Source of the DNA: Tillus elongatus
Lineage: Eukaryota > Arthropoda > Insecta > Coleoptera > Cleridae
Direction of reading: 5' to 3'
Length of the DNA stretch: 64,000 bases
Assembly (NCBI GenBank): GCA_964006375.1
Contig: OZ023262.1
Span: forward strand, 89,445,654 to 89,509,653
A model generated the notes under the pieces. It ran no database searches. It saw only the letters and a list, made by a program, of their open reading frames with translations, and was not told where the DNA came from. The translations under genes and the position numbers were made by a program. Every line of letters starts with the position of its first letter. Positions within the stretch are counted from its first letter, which is position 1. Shown here piece after piece: positions 10,578 to 22,019 of the stretch.

Positions 10578-11526
10578 CTCTACAATGTTTTTATTACAGC
10601 TATTTACAATTGTTGTACTAGATTTATCTACATTAATACTAAGATTAGGGTATGCTCGGTTAAAAGAGACAGGATCTATTTCAGTACTTATTATCTGGTT
10701 GACATGCCTTTTCCAGACATGGCCTTCATTTGTCCTACAAATATAAACTGCTCCACCAATACGCTTAACCACAGTTGCTAAGGCCCACCCTTTTTTATTC
10801 TGTACTCGATAATCCCTGACCATTACAATTTTTCCAGGAAAGTGCGCTTTTCGAAGTTTTGTATGATCACTTTGTGGCTGTGGCGCGGGTAGATCTCTAA
10901 GTAGATCTAATCTTGTCCTTAGTTTTCTACCCAGCATAAGTTCAGCTGGTGATACCTTAGTTGTTGCATGAGGAGTAGATCGGTACATAAACAATATCCT
11001 ACTTAATATTGTGTCTACTTCGTTCGTTGCTCTTTTCAGATTGGCTATCTCTGTTGTCAACTTATGTTTTATAATGCGAACCGCATTTTCCGCTAACCCA
11101 TTACTCTGGGGATTAAACGGAGGAATTGTTATATGACTAATTCCATTGTTTTTATAAAAATTCTGCATCTGGTTGGACACTAGTGAGGGTCCATTATCAG
11201 ATACGACAGTATTAGGAAGACCAAACCTTGTGAAACAATTTCGCAGCGCTGCTATGGTGTTGTCAGAAGTCATGTCATTCATTGGGTATACTTCTATCCA
11301 TTTTGAATATGAATCGATTAAGATTAAGTAGCTTCTATTATATACAGAGAAAAAGTCTATGTGTACAGTCTCAAATGGCTTTTGGGCTAAGGGCCAGGGA
11401 ACTGATTGCTTCGGTGGATCTGCACGTGTCTGTAAACACTTTGTGCATGATGCAACTAAGTTCTCGATTCTTTTATCAATCCCAGGAAACCACATATACT
11501 GCCTGGCTAGAGATTTCATTCTCACT
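10578..11526 (-). pseudogene. Gypsy integrase fragment joined directly to the LTR
   Basis: This segment matches 6240-7188 of the complete element almost base for base, covering the integrase core and C-terminal domain. It lacks the last roughly 255 bp before an LTR and everything upstream of integrase. A few residues differ (for example A-P-Q-P for V-P-Q-P and K-A-H-F for R-A-H-L), so it derives from a sister copy. It abuts the LTR at a junction with about 1 bp of overlap. Confidence 0.85.
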
Positions 11527-11531
11527 ATAGG
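11527..11531. repeat. 5-bp target duplication ATAGG, right copy
   Basis: Identical to 5764-5768, but bordering internal pol sequence rather than an LTR end. Confidence 0.7.
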
Positions 11532-11813
11532 TATGTTCCAATTGTTAAACACACTCATGCTATGTATCCTGTCTCGTATACCAAACAAATGATTAATAAG
11601 CTTAAGTCAAAAAACCTTGTTTTAAGAAATATAAGAGCACATATTCTTTTTACCACCTGGGTCCTTTTCGAGACTTGCATTCTGAAATCAAATTACTTTT
11701 TAAAGATTTATATGATTTATATTTGCACCGTTGTCAGCAGGGTAATGGTAAGACAACCTCTTTGAGAATTCCTTCTGTTGTCCATAACGGCAATGAGTTG
11801 ACTTACAATACTC

Positions 11814-11887
11814 ACAAACTCACAATATAACTTAAAGTCGCAGTGGAGGTCCATTATGGCCCACTCACAATTTAACCTAACCTAACC
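11814..11887. mobile_element. 74-bp mini-insertion ending in (CCTAA)n with 10-bp target duplication
   Basis: TACAATACTC occurs at 11804-11813 and again at 11888-11897, flanking 74 bp that end in about three CCTAA units. The flanks read as one LINE when the insert is removed. It resembles a short retroposed fragment; its source is unknown. Confidence 0.5.
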
Positions 11888-12675
11888 TACAATACTCTGC
11901 CAAGTATAATCGATTTACCACACACTTTAGCGCGGTTTACTCTATTTCCGGCTCAAATTTTGACTCTGCAAATTATGCTTTTGGGCAACATGTTTCTGGT
12001 GTACCAGGAATGGATGAACAAGAGGTTCTAGACTCTGAGAAGATTAAAACCCAAACTAACGTATGGTCCAGATAATGTCCCCAGTTTTCTAGTCAAAGAC
12101 TGTGTTACTGCATTTTCTCAGCCACTGACGTTTCTGTTTAATTTGTATTTAAAAAGTCCATATTTCCTTTTGTTTGGAAGGAAGGTAAGATCATTCCTAT
12201 TTTTAAGCAGGGTAACAAGACACTCATAGATAATTATTGGCCTTATTTTATCTTATCGAACTTTGCAAAAGTTTTGGAAAGAATATTGTACTGCGGTCAG
12301 GTCAGGTCAGGCCATAATCTAGCGAGGAACTTGATATCTGATAAGCAGCACAGTTTTGTGTGAAAACGATCTGCTGTAACAAACCTGGCTGAATTTACTC
12401 AGTACATATCTCAGAGTGTCTTGATGCTGGTGAACAGGTAGACGTTATTTACACCGACTTTTCAAAGGCCTTTGACAGAATTGATCACGATATTGTTATC
12501 CAAAAGCTGGAAAGGATGGGATTAAATGACATTACAGTTACCTAATAAAGTCCTACTTGTATTATGGAAATAGTTTTGTGCGGTATATGGGTCATAAATC
12601 TGATAAGTTTGTTACTATATCTGGAGCACCTCAGGGTTCTAATTTTGGTCCACTTCTGTTTTTGCTCGCTATCAA

Positions 12676-13117
12676 TGTTCATGCTCGTTGTTCTGTCACT
12701 TTTAAAATCAAATGTCGCGCGCTACACTGACATAGAGTAAGTGTTACTAATGGTTTCCGCCAGAAGACCAGAGGGGGGGAAGAAGAATGAGAGAAGAGAG
12801 AGAAGCTTGCATCCCTCTGCCACTTGTTTTTGAGTCCTTGAAGAGGCAAGAGGTCTCGAGAAAGCAATTGTCTCGAGAAAGCGAATTGCTTTCAACCCCT
12901 TGAAGAGACACGAGGTCTCTAAATATCCATTTTGTTTGTAAGTCCTTTGGGAGACACGAGGTCCCTAGAGGTGTTGTGTGTGAATACAGAAAAACGAAGC
13001 TTATGTTCCTGCATTATTGGAGAATAAAGGTAGGTAACTTTGCTTATTGTCAGTGCCCTATTTGTTCTGTTTTTTTTTTTGTTATTCATTATAAAATAAA
13101 TACACGTGGTATTTACA
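12676..13117 (+). repeat. BEL copy 1, 5' LTR
   Basis: The LTR starts TGTTCATGCTCG and ends GTATTTACA (442 bp). It carries an AATAAA signal near 13023. Compared with copy 2 it contains a short internal duplication around the CTCGAGAAAGC motif that makes it about 17 bp longer. Confidence 0.92.
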
Positions 13118-13119
13118 TT

Positions 13120-13134
13120 TGGCCCATCGACCGG
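13120..13134 (+). promoter_or_regulatory. BEL copy 1 primer binding site
   Basis: TGGCCCATCGACCGG begins 2 bp after the LTR. The same sequence follows the LTR of copy 2 (23309-23323), and a diverged version follows the old LTR (near 21894). Confidence 0.7.
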
Positions 13135-13365
13135 ATTTTTATAGTTGTTTTGTTATTAGTTGATACAGTCCATTTTTTGAAGTAATTTTACTTGTTTCCT
13201 TTAGTCTAGTAAATTTGTAATTGTTTATTGCCGTGTTGAGTCATTTAATTTCAAGGTGACGTTATTGCTTGTATATAACTAGGTACATACTCGAATTGCA
13301 TATTGTTGAAATCACGTTTGCATATTGTTTAAATCGCGTTTAGGAATTTTTTTTTGCGTTGAACA

Positions 13366-16300
13366 ATGGAGTTGACTCAGCTAAAAAATAAGCGCGAAAG
13401 CGTTTATACACGAGTAGAAGCCATATTGCACGTGGCTCAACAGGTCAAAATAGACGCAGTAGTGGATTTAGATAGGTTGAATAGATTTGAGGTTCGTTTT
13501 GAGGCGTTGAATGAGTTGGTCAATCTATTTGATTCATTGCATTTGGACATCGTGTCGGTAGTTGATCGATCAGAGTTGGAGAGCGAGCATGAAATGCAGA
13601 ACAAATTCGATGAACTGCAATACTCTATAAAAACTATCTATCGAGAACTGAGAGGTTATGCAAATAAAGCCGCTGAGAATCAAGCTCGATCCGTTTTTCA
13701 CGGTAGTTCGAAATCGAGTCGAGCATCGAGTAAGTCGCGGTGTTCGGTCAAATCATCGAACGCTCGATCTCTCAGTGAAAAGGAAGTAACGAACGCAAAC
13801 GCGATTATGTCAACTTCAAATTTAAACAGACATTTGAGGTTACCGAAAATCGAAATGCCAAAATTCGATGGAAATTGGAAAAACTGGCCAACCTTTTATG
13901 ATCTGTTTAAAACAATGATTCATGAGAACGAATCATTGTCAGATATTGAAAAGTTCCAATATTTGAGTGCTTCGTTAGTGAAGGATGCAGCTGGCCTAAT
14001 CAAGAATTTACCGCTAACGGGAAGCAATTATGGGATTGCATTCAAGTCTCTGGTCTCAAGGTATCACAATACCCGGGTTTTGTTGACCAATTATTGGCAG
14101 GGTATTGTACAGGCCCCCAAAGCAAATAGTGAATCTGCTTCTTCCCTACGAACGTTGTTGTCTGTATTCAGTGAAAATTTGGAAGCGTTGAAGCAGTTTG
14201 AACATGACATGTGGGATTTCACTAAATTCAACATGTTGCTGCAAAAGGTGGATATGAGTCTTAAGCAAAAATTTGAGCTTGAGTTTTGCGAATCGGACAT
14301 TCCCAGTTTTAGTAGTTTATGTAGATTCTTGGAAAAGCAGTGTAAAGCAATGGAGACAACTGCCTTAACTTCCAATTATGTGACTAATAGAAGGCAGCAT
14401 GTTTCAGCAACCACTGCTAGGCCCGCTTCGTCCTTTGTTACCAGCACAAAGCTTGTATGTGCTTATTGTAAGGAGGAGCACCCCATGCTCAAGTGTGATG
14501 GATTTCTATCTTTATCCTCTCATAAACGGTATACGTTCGCAAAAAAAAAAATCTTTGTTTTAACTGTTTATCAAACTCGCATGCCACCAGGGAGTGCAAG
14601 TCATCAAGTTGTCGTGTATGTAATAAACACCATCATACATTATTGCACTTCCCAAAAGCACCGGCATCGGGAGATGAGAGTGACTCAAACAAGCCACCTG
14701 TGGAAGAGCCACAAGGTGCAGAGCAATTGCGTGTGTTGGCAAGTGTGGTAAAAAGGGAACAGTCCGTGTTACTGGCAACTATAATGCTATTAGTACGAGA
14801 TAAAAATGGAAAGGTTAGGAGATGTCGAGCTCTCCTGGATTGTGCGAGTGAGGCTAATTTCATTTCGCAGCAGTGTGTTGAAAAATTGGGGCTCAACACC
14901 TCATCTCGTTCAGTGATGGTTCAAGGCTTGAACCAAATGAGCTCGCTTGCTAGCCAAGGCACTCTCAAATGTCGAGTAGAGTCCATTTATGAGCCAACAA
15001 AGTTAGAGTTGGACATGATTGTGATTCCGAACATTTGTTCCAAGATCCCTTCTGCTAAAATTGAGCAGTGCCACTGGCAACATATTCAGAACTTAGAGTT
15101 GGCAGATTCAGAGTTTGGTATACCAGGGGACATTGAAATTTTGTTGGGTACTGACGTTTATGCTCATGTGGTTAGACCTGGAATAAAGAGAGGGCCTCGA
15201 GGTGCACCAGTGGCCATCAATACTGTTTTTGGTTGGGTGCTTATGGGCAGTGTAGAACAGTCAAAGTCTCATTCTGTTGTGAATAGTTTATGCACGTTGG
15301 TCGACTTGGATCATACCTTGAAACAGTTTTGGAGCTTGGAACAGGTACCACAAGGTTTAGTTATGTCTCCGGAAGATAAAAAATGTGAGGAAATCTTCAA
15401 GAAGACTCAGCACCGAAATAGTGCTGGGAGATATATTTTAAATATGCCCTTTCGTGAGGGTACTCCGTGTTTGGGAGAATCTTTCAGTGTTGCATTGAGG
15501 CGGTTTTACTCCCTGGAAGCACGTCTTAGTAGGGATCCAGCGTTGCACAAGTCCTATTCGGAGTTTATCAGGGATTATTATGAGTCTGGCCATATGTCTC
15601 TGGTATCAGATGTAGCTGTGGAACCATCTGATGCATACTATATTCCCCATCATTGTGTGTTGCGTCCTCACAGCCTTTCGACCAAACTGCGGGTGGTATT
15701 TGATGCTAGTTCCAAAAGTACGAATGGTGTATCTCTGAACGATACGTTGTTAGTGGGAGCGAAGTTGCAGACAGATATTGCCACTGTGTTGTTGAAATTT
15801 CGCTCAAACAAAATTGCATTTACTGCTGACATTCGGCAAATGTATCGACAAATTTTGGTTGTAGATAATCATAGGGATTATCAAAGAATTCTCTGGAGGT
15901 TCTCAAAGGGGGAACCTGTACAGAAATATCGCCTTAATACTGTCACATATGGGGTCTCCTCAAGCCCACACATGGCAATCCGAACAATGATGCAGCTTTG
16001 TGATGATGAGGAATCATCTTTTCCATTGGCAGCAAAGCTAGTTCGGTCCGATCTCTATGTGGATGATGTAGTCAGTGGAGTCGACTCATTGTCAGAGGCT
16101 TTTGAGTTGCAACGGCAATTGACTGGGTTGTTTGCTAAGGGGGGTTTTGAATTGAAGAAGTGGGCCAGCAATAATTCGAAACTGTTGTCCACAGTATCAG
16201 CTGATAGTCAGCAACCTCGATCGTTAGATTTAAATGATCCATCAGTGTTGAAAATTTTAGGATTGCAGTGGTGTCCCATAGGTGATACATTCTCTTTTAA

Positions 16301-18581
16301 TGTTGAACCTATTGATCGTCCGTGCACAAAACGAAATCTTCTTTCGGAATTGGCAAGAATTTATGACCCCCTGGGTTTTTTGTCTCCTGTTACCCTGTTG
16401 GCAAAATATCTTATGCAGTGCTTGTGGGAGCAAAAAGTGGGATGGGATGATAAGCCCTCAGAGGATATTGTTGGTCAGTGGTCTCAGTATAAATCACAAC
16501 TCAGTGCGCTAGCAGGTTTATCAATTCCCAGAGGCGTAAAACACGATAATATCATCAGTACAGAACTCCATGGGTTCTGTGATGCATCGGAGCGAGGGTA
16601 TGCTGCAGTTGTTTACTTAAGACAAGTATCAGAGGAGGGTCAAGTTTGGATCAATTTTCTGTGTGCCAAGTCCAAGGTATCACCTTTAAAAAGAATATCG
16701 ATTCCACGTCTCGAATTGTGTGGGTGTTTATTGTTGGCAAAGCTTCTGGAATTTGTGTGTCGGGTGTATGAAGGTCGTTTTGAGTTAAACTCTAGGTATG
16801 CTTGGTCAGACTCTATGGTGGCACTTGCCTGGATAAAATCATCTTCCAATAGGTGGAAGACCTTTATTGGGAATCGAGTAGCAAGCATACAAGAGAAGAT
16901 TCCTCCAGAGTCATGGCATCACGTAAGTGGACAAGAAAACCCAGCTGATTGTGCATCGAGAGGCATGTTACCTTCTGGGTTTTGTGAGCATCCACTATGG
17001 TGGGCGGGACCCGCCTGGCTAAAATTGGCAAGAGAAAATTGGCCCAAGTCGTTGCGTTTTGAGCCGCCAGAAGAGTGCCTGGCGGAGCAACGAACTCTCC
17101 CCGTACTAGTTACTTTGGCAAATGAGGAGTGGCTCAGTAAACTTTTGAATCGCTTTTCGCATCTACGGAAAATTCAGGGTGTTGTTGTATATTGTCAGCG
17201 GTTTGTGCGAAATTGTAGGGTGTCTCCATCTGACCGAACTACTGCATCTCTGACAGCCACCGAATTACAGGAGGCGCTTCATATGCTTATCAAATGTGCT
17301 CAAGGTGAAGTATTTCAAAGGGAAATAGCATCCTTGGTTAAAGGTGAGAGGTGTGCGAGGGCAATAAATAAGTTAGCCCCCTTTCTGGATACAGAGGGTA
17401 TCCTCAGGGTGGGCGGTCGCCTTCGTCAAGCTGATGTTCCAGTTGAAGTGAAACACCCTATATTGTTGCCCCGCTCACATCGTCTCACCGAGTTAATCAT
17501 TGCACACACACACCATGTCAATCTCCATCCTGGTCCTCGCACATTGCTTCATTTGCTTTCGCAACAGTTTTGGATTTTGTCCCCTCGGAGAGCTATTCAT
17601 CATGTTTTGTCAAGGTGCTATCGTTGCTTTCGAGTGAATCCTACTCCCATGGCACCGATGATGTCTGATTTGCCAGTTGCCAGGGTTTCTCAGTTGAAGC
17701 CGTTTTCACACAGCGGAGTTGATTTTGCAGGTCCAGTTTTTGTGACACAGGGCAGATATCGAGGTGTCCGAAAGGTGAAAGCATATATTTGTTTGTTTGT
17801 GTGCATGGCAACGAAGGCCCTCCATTTGGAAGTAGTGTCTGATCTTTCAGCTGAAGCCTTCTTGGCAGCTCTTCGGAGATTTGTGGCTCGCAGAGGAAGA
17901 TGTGACAATTTGTATAGCGATAGAGGTACCAACTTCGTCGGCTCAAATAAGCAGCTCTTAAACTATGCAAAGGGGGCAGCAGATGCTTGTACCATTAAGT
18001 GGCATTTCAACCCCCCATCAGCTCCGCATTTTGGAGGTCTGTGGGAGGCAGGAGTGCGCTCAGTCAAGACTCATTTGCGAAGGGTGATCGGTTTGCAGAT
18101 TCTGACCTTTGAGGAAATGTCCACGTTGCTTGCTCAAGTGGAATCAGTTTTGAATTCTCGACCATTGTGTAGTGCGAGTACTGATCCAAATGATCTGTTA
18201 GCCCTATCCCCAGGACATTTTCTTACAATGGAACCGTTAGGTGCTCCTCCTGATGCTGATTTGACTTTGTTAAGTATGAATCGCTTGTCACGCTGGCAGC
18301 TGGTGCAAAGGATCCACCAGGACTTTTGGCGCCGCTGGAAGAACGAATACCTGCATACACTGCAGCAGCGTGGTAAGTGGAATACTGTGCAAACGTCCCC
18401 CCCGATCGGAGCTTTAGTTGTGATTAAAGATGAGACTTCGTCACCTCTTGTTTGGAAGCTCGGACGCATTATGCAACTATACCCAGGCCGTGATGGTATA
18501 GCTCGGGTAGCTCAAGTTCGCACTAGTAGTGGCACTTTTGATAGGCCTCTGACGAAGTTATGTCTGTTGCCATCGCAGTAA
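13366..18581 (+). pseudogene. BEL/Pao Gag-Pol, broken by one frameshift
   Basis: The first frame (13366-14751) and the second (usable from about 14550 to 18581) correspond to the single frame of copy 2. The break is in the zinc-knuckle region, where an uninterrupted run of 11 A (14541-14551) stands in place of 12 mixed bases in copy 2. That is one base short, so translation leaves the pol frame. Downstream the protease-like, RT (Y-V-D-D), RNase H and integrase domains are open. It is a very young defective copy. Confidence 0.92.
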
Positions 18582-18732
18582 TACGTCTGCCTTGAAATTT
18601 TTTTGTACAGTTAATTATAAATCCAATAGCTTCAGTTTTTTGTTTTTTGTGCTTATTGTAAATTTTTGTTTTGTTTGTTTATTTGAGAAACAATATAATT
18701 GTGAAAATAAATCCTTATTTTGGTGGGCGGAA

Positions 18733-19173
18733 TGTTCATGCTCGTTGTTCTGTCACTTTTAAAATCAAATGTCGCGCGCTACACTGACATAGAGTAAGTG
18801 TTACTAATGGTTTCCGCCAGAAGACCAGAGGGGGGGAAGAAGAATGAGAGAAGAGAGAGAAGCTTGCATCCCTCTGCCACTTGTTTTTGAGTCCTTGAAG
18901 AGGCAAGAGGTCTCGAGAAAGCAATTGTCTCGAGAAAGCGAATTGCTTTCAACCCCTTGAAGAGACACGAGGTCTCTAAATATCCATTTTGTTTGTAAGT
19001 CCTTTGGGAGACACGAGGTCCCTAGAGGTGTTGTGTGTGAATACAGAAAAACGAAGCTTATGTTCCTGCATTATTGGAGAATAAAGGTAGGTAACTTTGC
19101 TTATTGTCAGTGCCCTATTTGTTCTGTTTTTTTTTTGTTATTCATTATAAAATAAATACACGTGGTATTTACA
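18733..19173 (+). repeat. BEL copy 1, 3' LTR
   Basis: The 441-bp LTR is identical to the 5' LTR by eye except for one T fewer in the T-run, so the insertion is recent. Confidence 0.92.
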
Positions 19174-20205
19174 ATCAATGATATTGTTGCACGTTCTGAT
19201 GTAGAAGTTTTACTTTATGCTGATAAAGTTGTTTTCTATAGTGTGTGGGCTTGATAACTGTGCATTGTTACATATTAACCTAAATCAATTACAGGAATGG
19301 TGCAGTGTAAATGGTTTTACTTCAAAAATATCAAAGTGTAGAATTTTTTCATTTAACAGGAGTTATACTCTTCACACATATAATTACATGTTAGACCATC
19401 AGGATAGAGCAGAAGAAGTTAAGGATTTGGGGGTGATTTTTTACGGAAAACTTAGTTTTTGTTTACATTCTAAACTGACCTCAAAAGCTGCACTAAAAGA
19501 TCATGTCGAGATTTTGATAACGTGTCATGTTTTAAGATACTCTTTAACGTTTTTGTCACATCACGCCTGAAATATGCTGTGCAGGTTTGGGCTCCATACT
19601 ATCAACGATATAAGGACCTCCTAGAATGTGTTCAGCTTAAGTTCCTAAAGTATTTGTGTTATCGAGAGAATAATCATTATCCGGAACAGGGTCCATCCTG
19701 TGAGGAGTGTATGCTTCAGCGTTTTAAGATAAATTCAATTTGTAAGGGCATATTTATAAACCTAATCTCGTTTCTATTCAATTTATTTCACAGCAAGACT
19801 GATTCTTTTACATTGTTGAGCAAATTGATAATTAGTCTGCCTAGTAGAAGCAACAGAAACTACTTATTCTTTTATTTGCCGCAGTCTCATACCAATGTTC
19901 TCTTAAGATCATGAGTTTATGCTATGACCTCAGCTTATAAGCGGAAAAACAACCGTATAGATATATTTTTTCACACACGCCCAGAAATCGTAACATACAT
20001 AAACAATGGTGTTATTTTTTAGGATAGATACTTAGTTTTATAGTAGCTATTCCCTTTACTTATGTTTTGTGCTATGATAATGATGTGCAAATTAGTTGGA
20101 CTAACTTAAATTTATGTTAAATTTATGTTTTTTTTTATTATGTTGTCAGACATAACCCTTAAAGGGTTTTTATGATGTATTGAAGTCAATAAAAAAAAAC
20201 TAGTT
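19174..20205 (+). mobile_element. Jockey-like LINE on plus strand, segment 3 and 3' end
   Basis: The reading continues from segment 2 after BEL element 1: I-N-D-I-V-A-R-S-D, then L-L-Y-A-D-K-V-V, where the catalytic Y-A-D-D box has become Y-A-D-K. The C-terminal S-R-L-K-Y-A-V-Q-V-W-A-P-Y and C-V-Q-L-K-F-L-K-Y-L blocks of Jockey-type RTs follow. An A-rich tail near 20190-20200 (GTCAATAAAAAAAAAC) marks the probable 3' end. Confidence 0.78.
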
Positions 20206-21045
20206 AACATGGACTAAAGAGTTGTACTTTCTTTTCATCTCAACTACTTGATTTATTATTAGTTTAGGATAAGATGTATTTTTTGCCTGGGTATCTCTGC
20301 GGTACAGCATGTTGCTAAATGTCAGCCCTATCATTGGGATTTCCTGTTGCACGCTGATTTCAATAAATACACAAATAAGTTCAATATAAAAAGTCAGTCA
20401 AATCGTGTTGTGTAAGTACAAGTTTTGACTTGTTTGTAGAACACATTGTAAAATTGAGATAAACAAATATTTAAGAAGAGCAGGATTCAAAAGTGGTAGT
20501 TGTATAAATCTACGTGTGGTGGCTACTGTATCATTACTTGATTATTTTGAAATTATTAGCATTGCTCAGAAAGATGAGAGATAACATGTAAAGTAAATGA
20601 AAGTAACAAGGTAAATAGCTAGTTGCAAAATTGATTGAATTATTTCGGTCGCTGAAACATATTCAACTGTAGACTGTTTCGGTCTTAGATGATTTACGTT
20701 TTTTTTTGGAATCCAAAAGATCTGAAATTTAAGAAATGTATTCTTGGATGCCTATTCTAGGCAACAAGTGATTTTGAGCTAGTTATGTGACAAAAAAACT
20801 GTGAAATCATGGTTTGAAAAAAACGTTGCATTTTCTTTAGAAAAGCGATATTTCCTTAAATATTGCTTTATTGCCTCCCTTAAAAGTCTATCTTTCTACT
20901 ATATACTATATTTTTAGTCTAAAGCTTTAATTGTGACAGATAATCAAGCAACAAATATAAATATGGTGTATTTTAAACATACCCCCCCTCCCAAAGTCAA
21001 GTCAATTTATGTTTCAAGGTTAATTTATAATTACATCTAACTTAC
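20206..21045. other. Intronic stretch without identified feature
   Basis: It is AT-rich, with no supported coding sequence, terminal repeats or RNA gene between the LINE tail and the GCC2/GCC3 exon. Confidence 0.5.
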
Positions 21046-21360
21046 CTGGTGCAGCTGGTTGGTAAGTAAATGTGTTAGCAGGACAAGCTTGACAGTCCTT
21101 GAACCCACCAGTTGGTGGTTCCCCTGTGTAGCTATTTCTGGGGCACTCCAAACATGGTACGAGACCAGTAGGTGAGTATGTACCATAACCACAAACTGGT
21201 ACACAGTCATGCAAGCTCTTAGATCCTTCTTCTCTTGTGTAAGTTCCTTGTGGACACCGGTTGCATGAACCCTGTCTGTCACGATTCTGATAAAATCCTC
21301 GTGGACAGTAGGTACATTCTTTCTGTTTTTCACCAGCAAACGTTCCAGCAGGACAGTGCA
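21046..21360 (-). CDS. uif: Exon: ephrin-receptor-like cysteine repeats (GCC2/GCC3)
   Basis: The 315-nt symmetric exon (phase 1 at both ends) encodes tandem GCC2/GCC3 repeats with the pattern C-P-x-G-x-[FY]: H-C-P-A-G-T-F, Y-C-P-R-G-F-Y, R-C-P-Q-G-T-Y, V-C-G-Y-G-T-Y and A-C-P-A-N-T-F. These repeats are found between sushi/HYR and EGF regions in SVEP1, uninflatable and related surface proteins. It is isolated between introns of 11.6 and 19.3 kb. An old BEL LTR lies 52 bp upstream of its acceptor (ATTAATTTTCAG). Confidence 0.92.
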
Positions 21361-21412
21361 CTGAAAATTAATTTGTGATAAGTATTTAGCTGAATTTGTA
21401 TATCAAAATAAC

Positions 21413-22010
21413 AGTTCATGTCTTGTTTTGTCACTTTTTAAAATTAAATTTAGCGAGGTGGGTGTCGCCATTAGTTCCCACCAAAAGGAGACGGGGAAAG
21501 AGTCAGCATGGGAAGGTGTACAGAAAAATTGTAATCCTCCTCCACTTGTTTGTAAGTCATTGTGGAAACAAGAGTCTCTAAAAATTGTTTGTGTGAAGAC
21601 AAAACTGACTCTTTGTTGCTGCACCATTGGGGAAAGACAGGTCGGTGACTGTTGTGTCTTGAAAGACCACAAATCGGACACACAGATAATAACTATAATA
21701 TTTTACTTTTTGATAACAAGACTGATACATACCATGTTGATAACTAATGCTAGATAATTATATCTGTCAGTCTTATTGATTATCTTCTCTGTTTCTGTGG
21801 TTACAACATGACTTTGCTTTTATTGTCAGTGCTGCTGTTTGTTAGTTAAAAGTTTTTAGTCATTCACAAGTAAATGCACGAGGCATTTACATTTGGTCCA
21901 TCGAACAGATTTTTTATTATAATTTTTTGTTGATATACAGTCCATTTTGAAGTATTGTTACTTGTTTCTTTTGTCAGTCAAGTTAATTCAAATTGTTTTT
22001 TGATGAATAA
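21413..22010 (+). mobile_element. Old, diverged BEL/Pao LTR with primer site and leader
   Basis: The stretch aligns end to end with the BEL LTRs but with many differences. It opens GTTCATG ... TTGTTTTGTCAC, carries TTATTGTCAGTGC near 21820-21833 and ends GCATTTACA at 21891. TTTGGTCCATCGAAC and the beginning of the leader follow. It is a truncated or internally deleted older relative with no coding region. Its left edge lies 52 bp upstream of the GCC2/GCC3 exon's splice acceptor. Confidence 0.78.
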
Positions 22011-22019
22011 GTCCTATAT

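Larger units (their letters stand above)
5769..11526 (-). mobile_element. Composite Ty3/gypsy insertion: complete element plus extra pol fragment
   Basis: The block consists, read on the minus strand, of an integrase fragment (11526-10578), an LTR (10577-10363), a complete internal region with one long gag-pol frame, and a second LTR (5983-5769). Both LTRs are 215 bp, begin TGACATG and end TATCA, and differ at about 5 positions (roughly 2%). It sits in a LINE with a 5-bp target duplication. There is no env-like frame. It is in the same orientation as the host gene. Confidence 0.88.
11527..12675 (+). mobile_element. Jockey-like LINE on plus strand, segment 2
   Basis: Recognisable pieces include Y-P-V-S-Y-T-K-Q-M-I-N-K-L-K near 11560, G-P-D-N-V-P-S-F-L-V-K-D-C near 12060, and D-V-I-Y-T-D-F-S-K-A-F-D-R near 12440 (RT motif A). 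A-P-Q-G-S lies near 12630, with G-P-L-L-F-L-L-A-I-N-D interrupted at 12675 by BEL element 1. Stops and frameshifts are frequent, so this is a dead copy. A 74-bp insertion (11814-11887) interrupts it too. Confidence 0.78.
12676..19173 (+). mobile_element. BEL/Pao LTR retrotransposon copy 1
   Basis: A complete 6.5-kb element on the plus strand lies inside the Jockey-like LINE. It is flanked by the 5-bp duplication ATCAA (12671-12675 and 19174-19178). LTRs of 442 and 441 bp differ only by one T in a T-run. The primer site, internal region and purine-rich tract (about 18716-18732) are all present. A frameshift in the pol frame makes it non-autonomous. It is antisense to the host gene. Confidence 0.93.

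Noticed and set aside
11876..11890. Interstitial telomere array
   Set aside because: Only about three CCTAA units are present, within a 74-bp insertion; too short to call telomeric.
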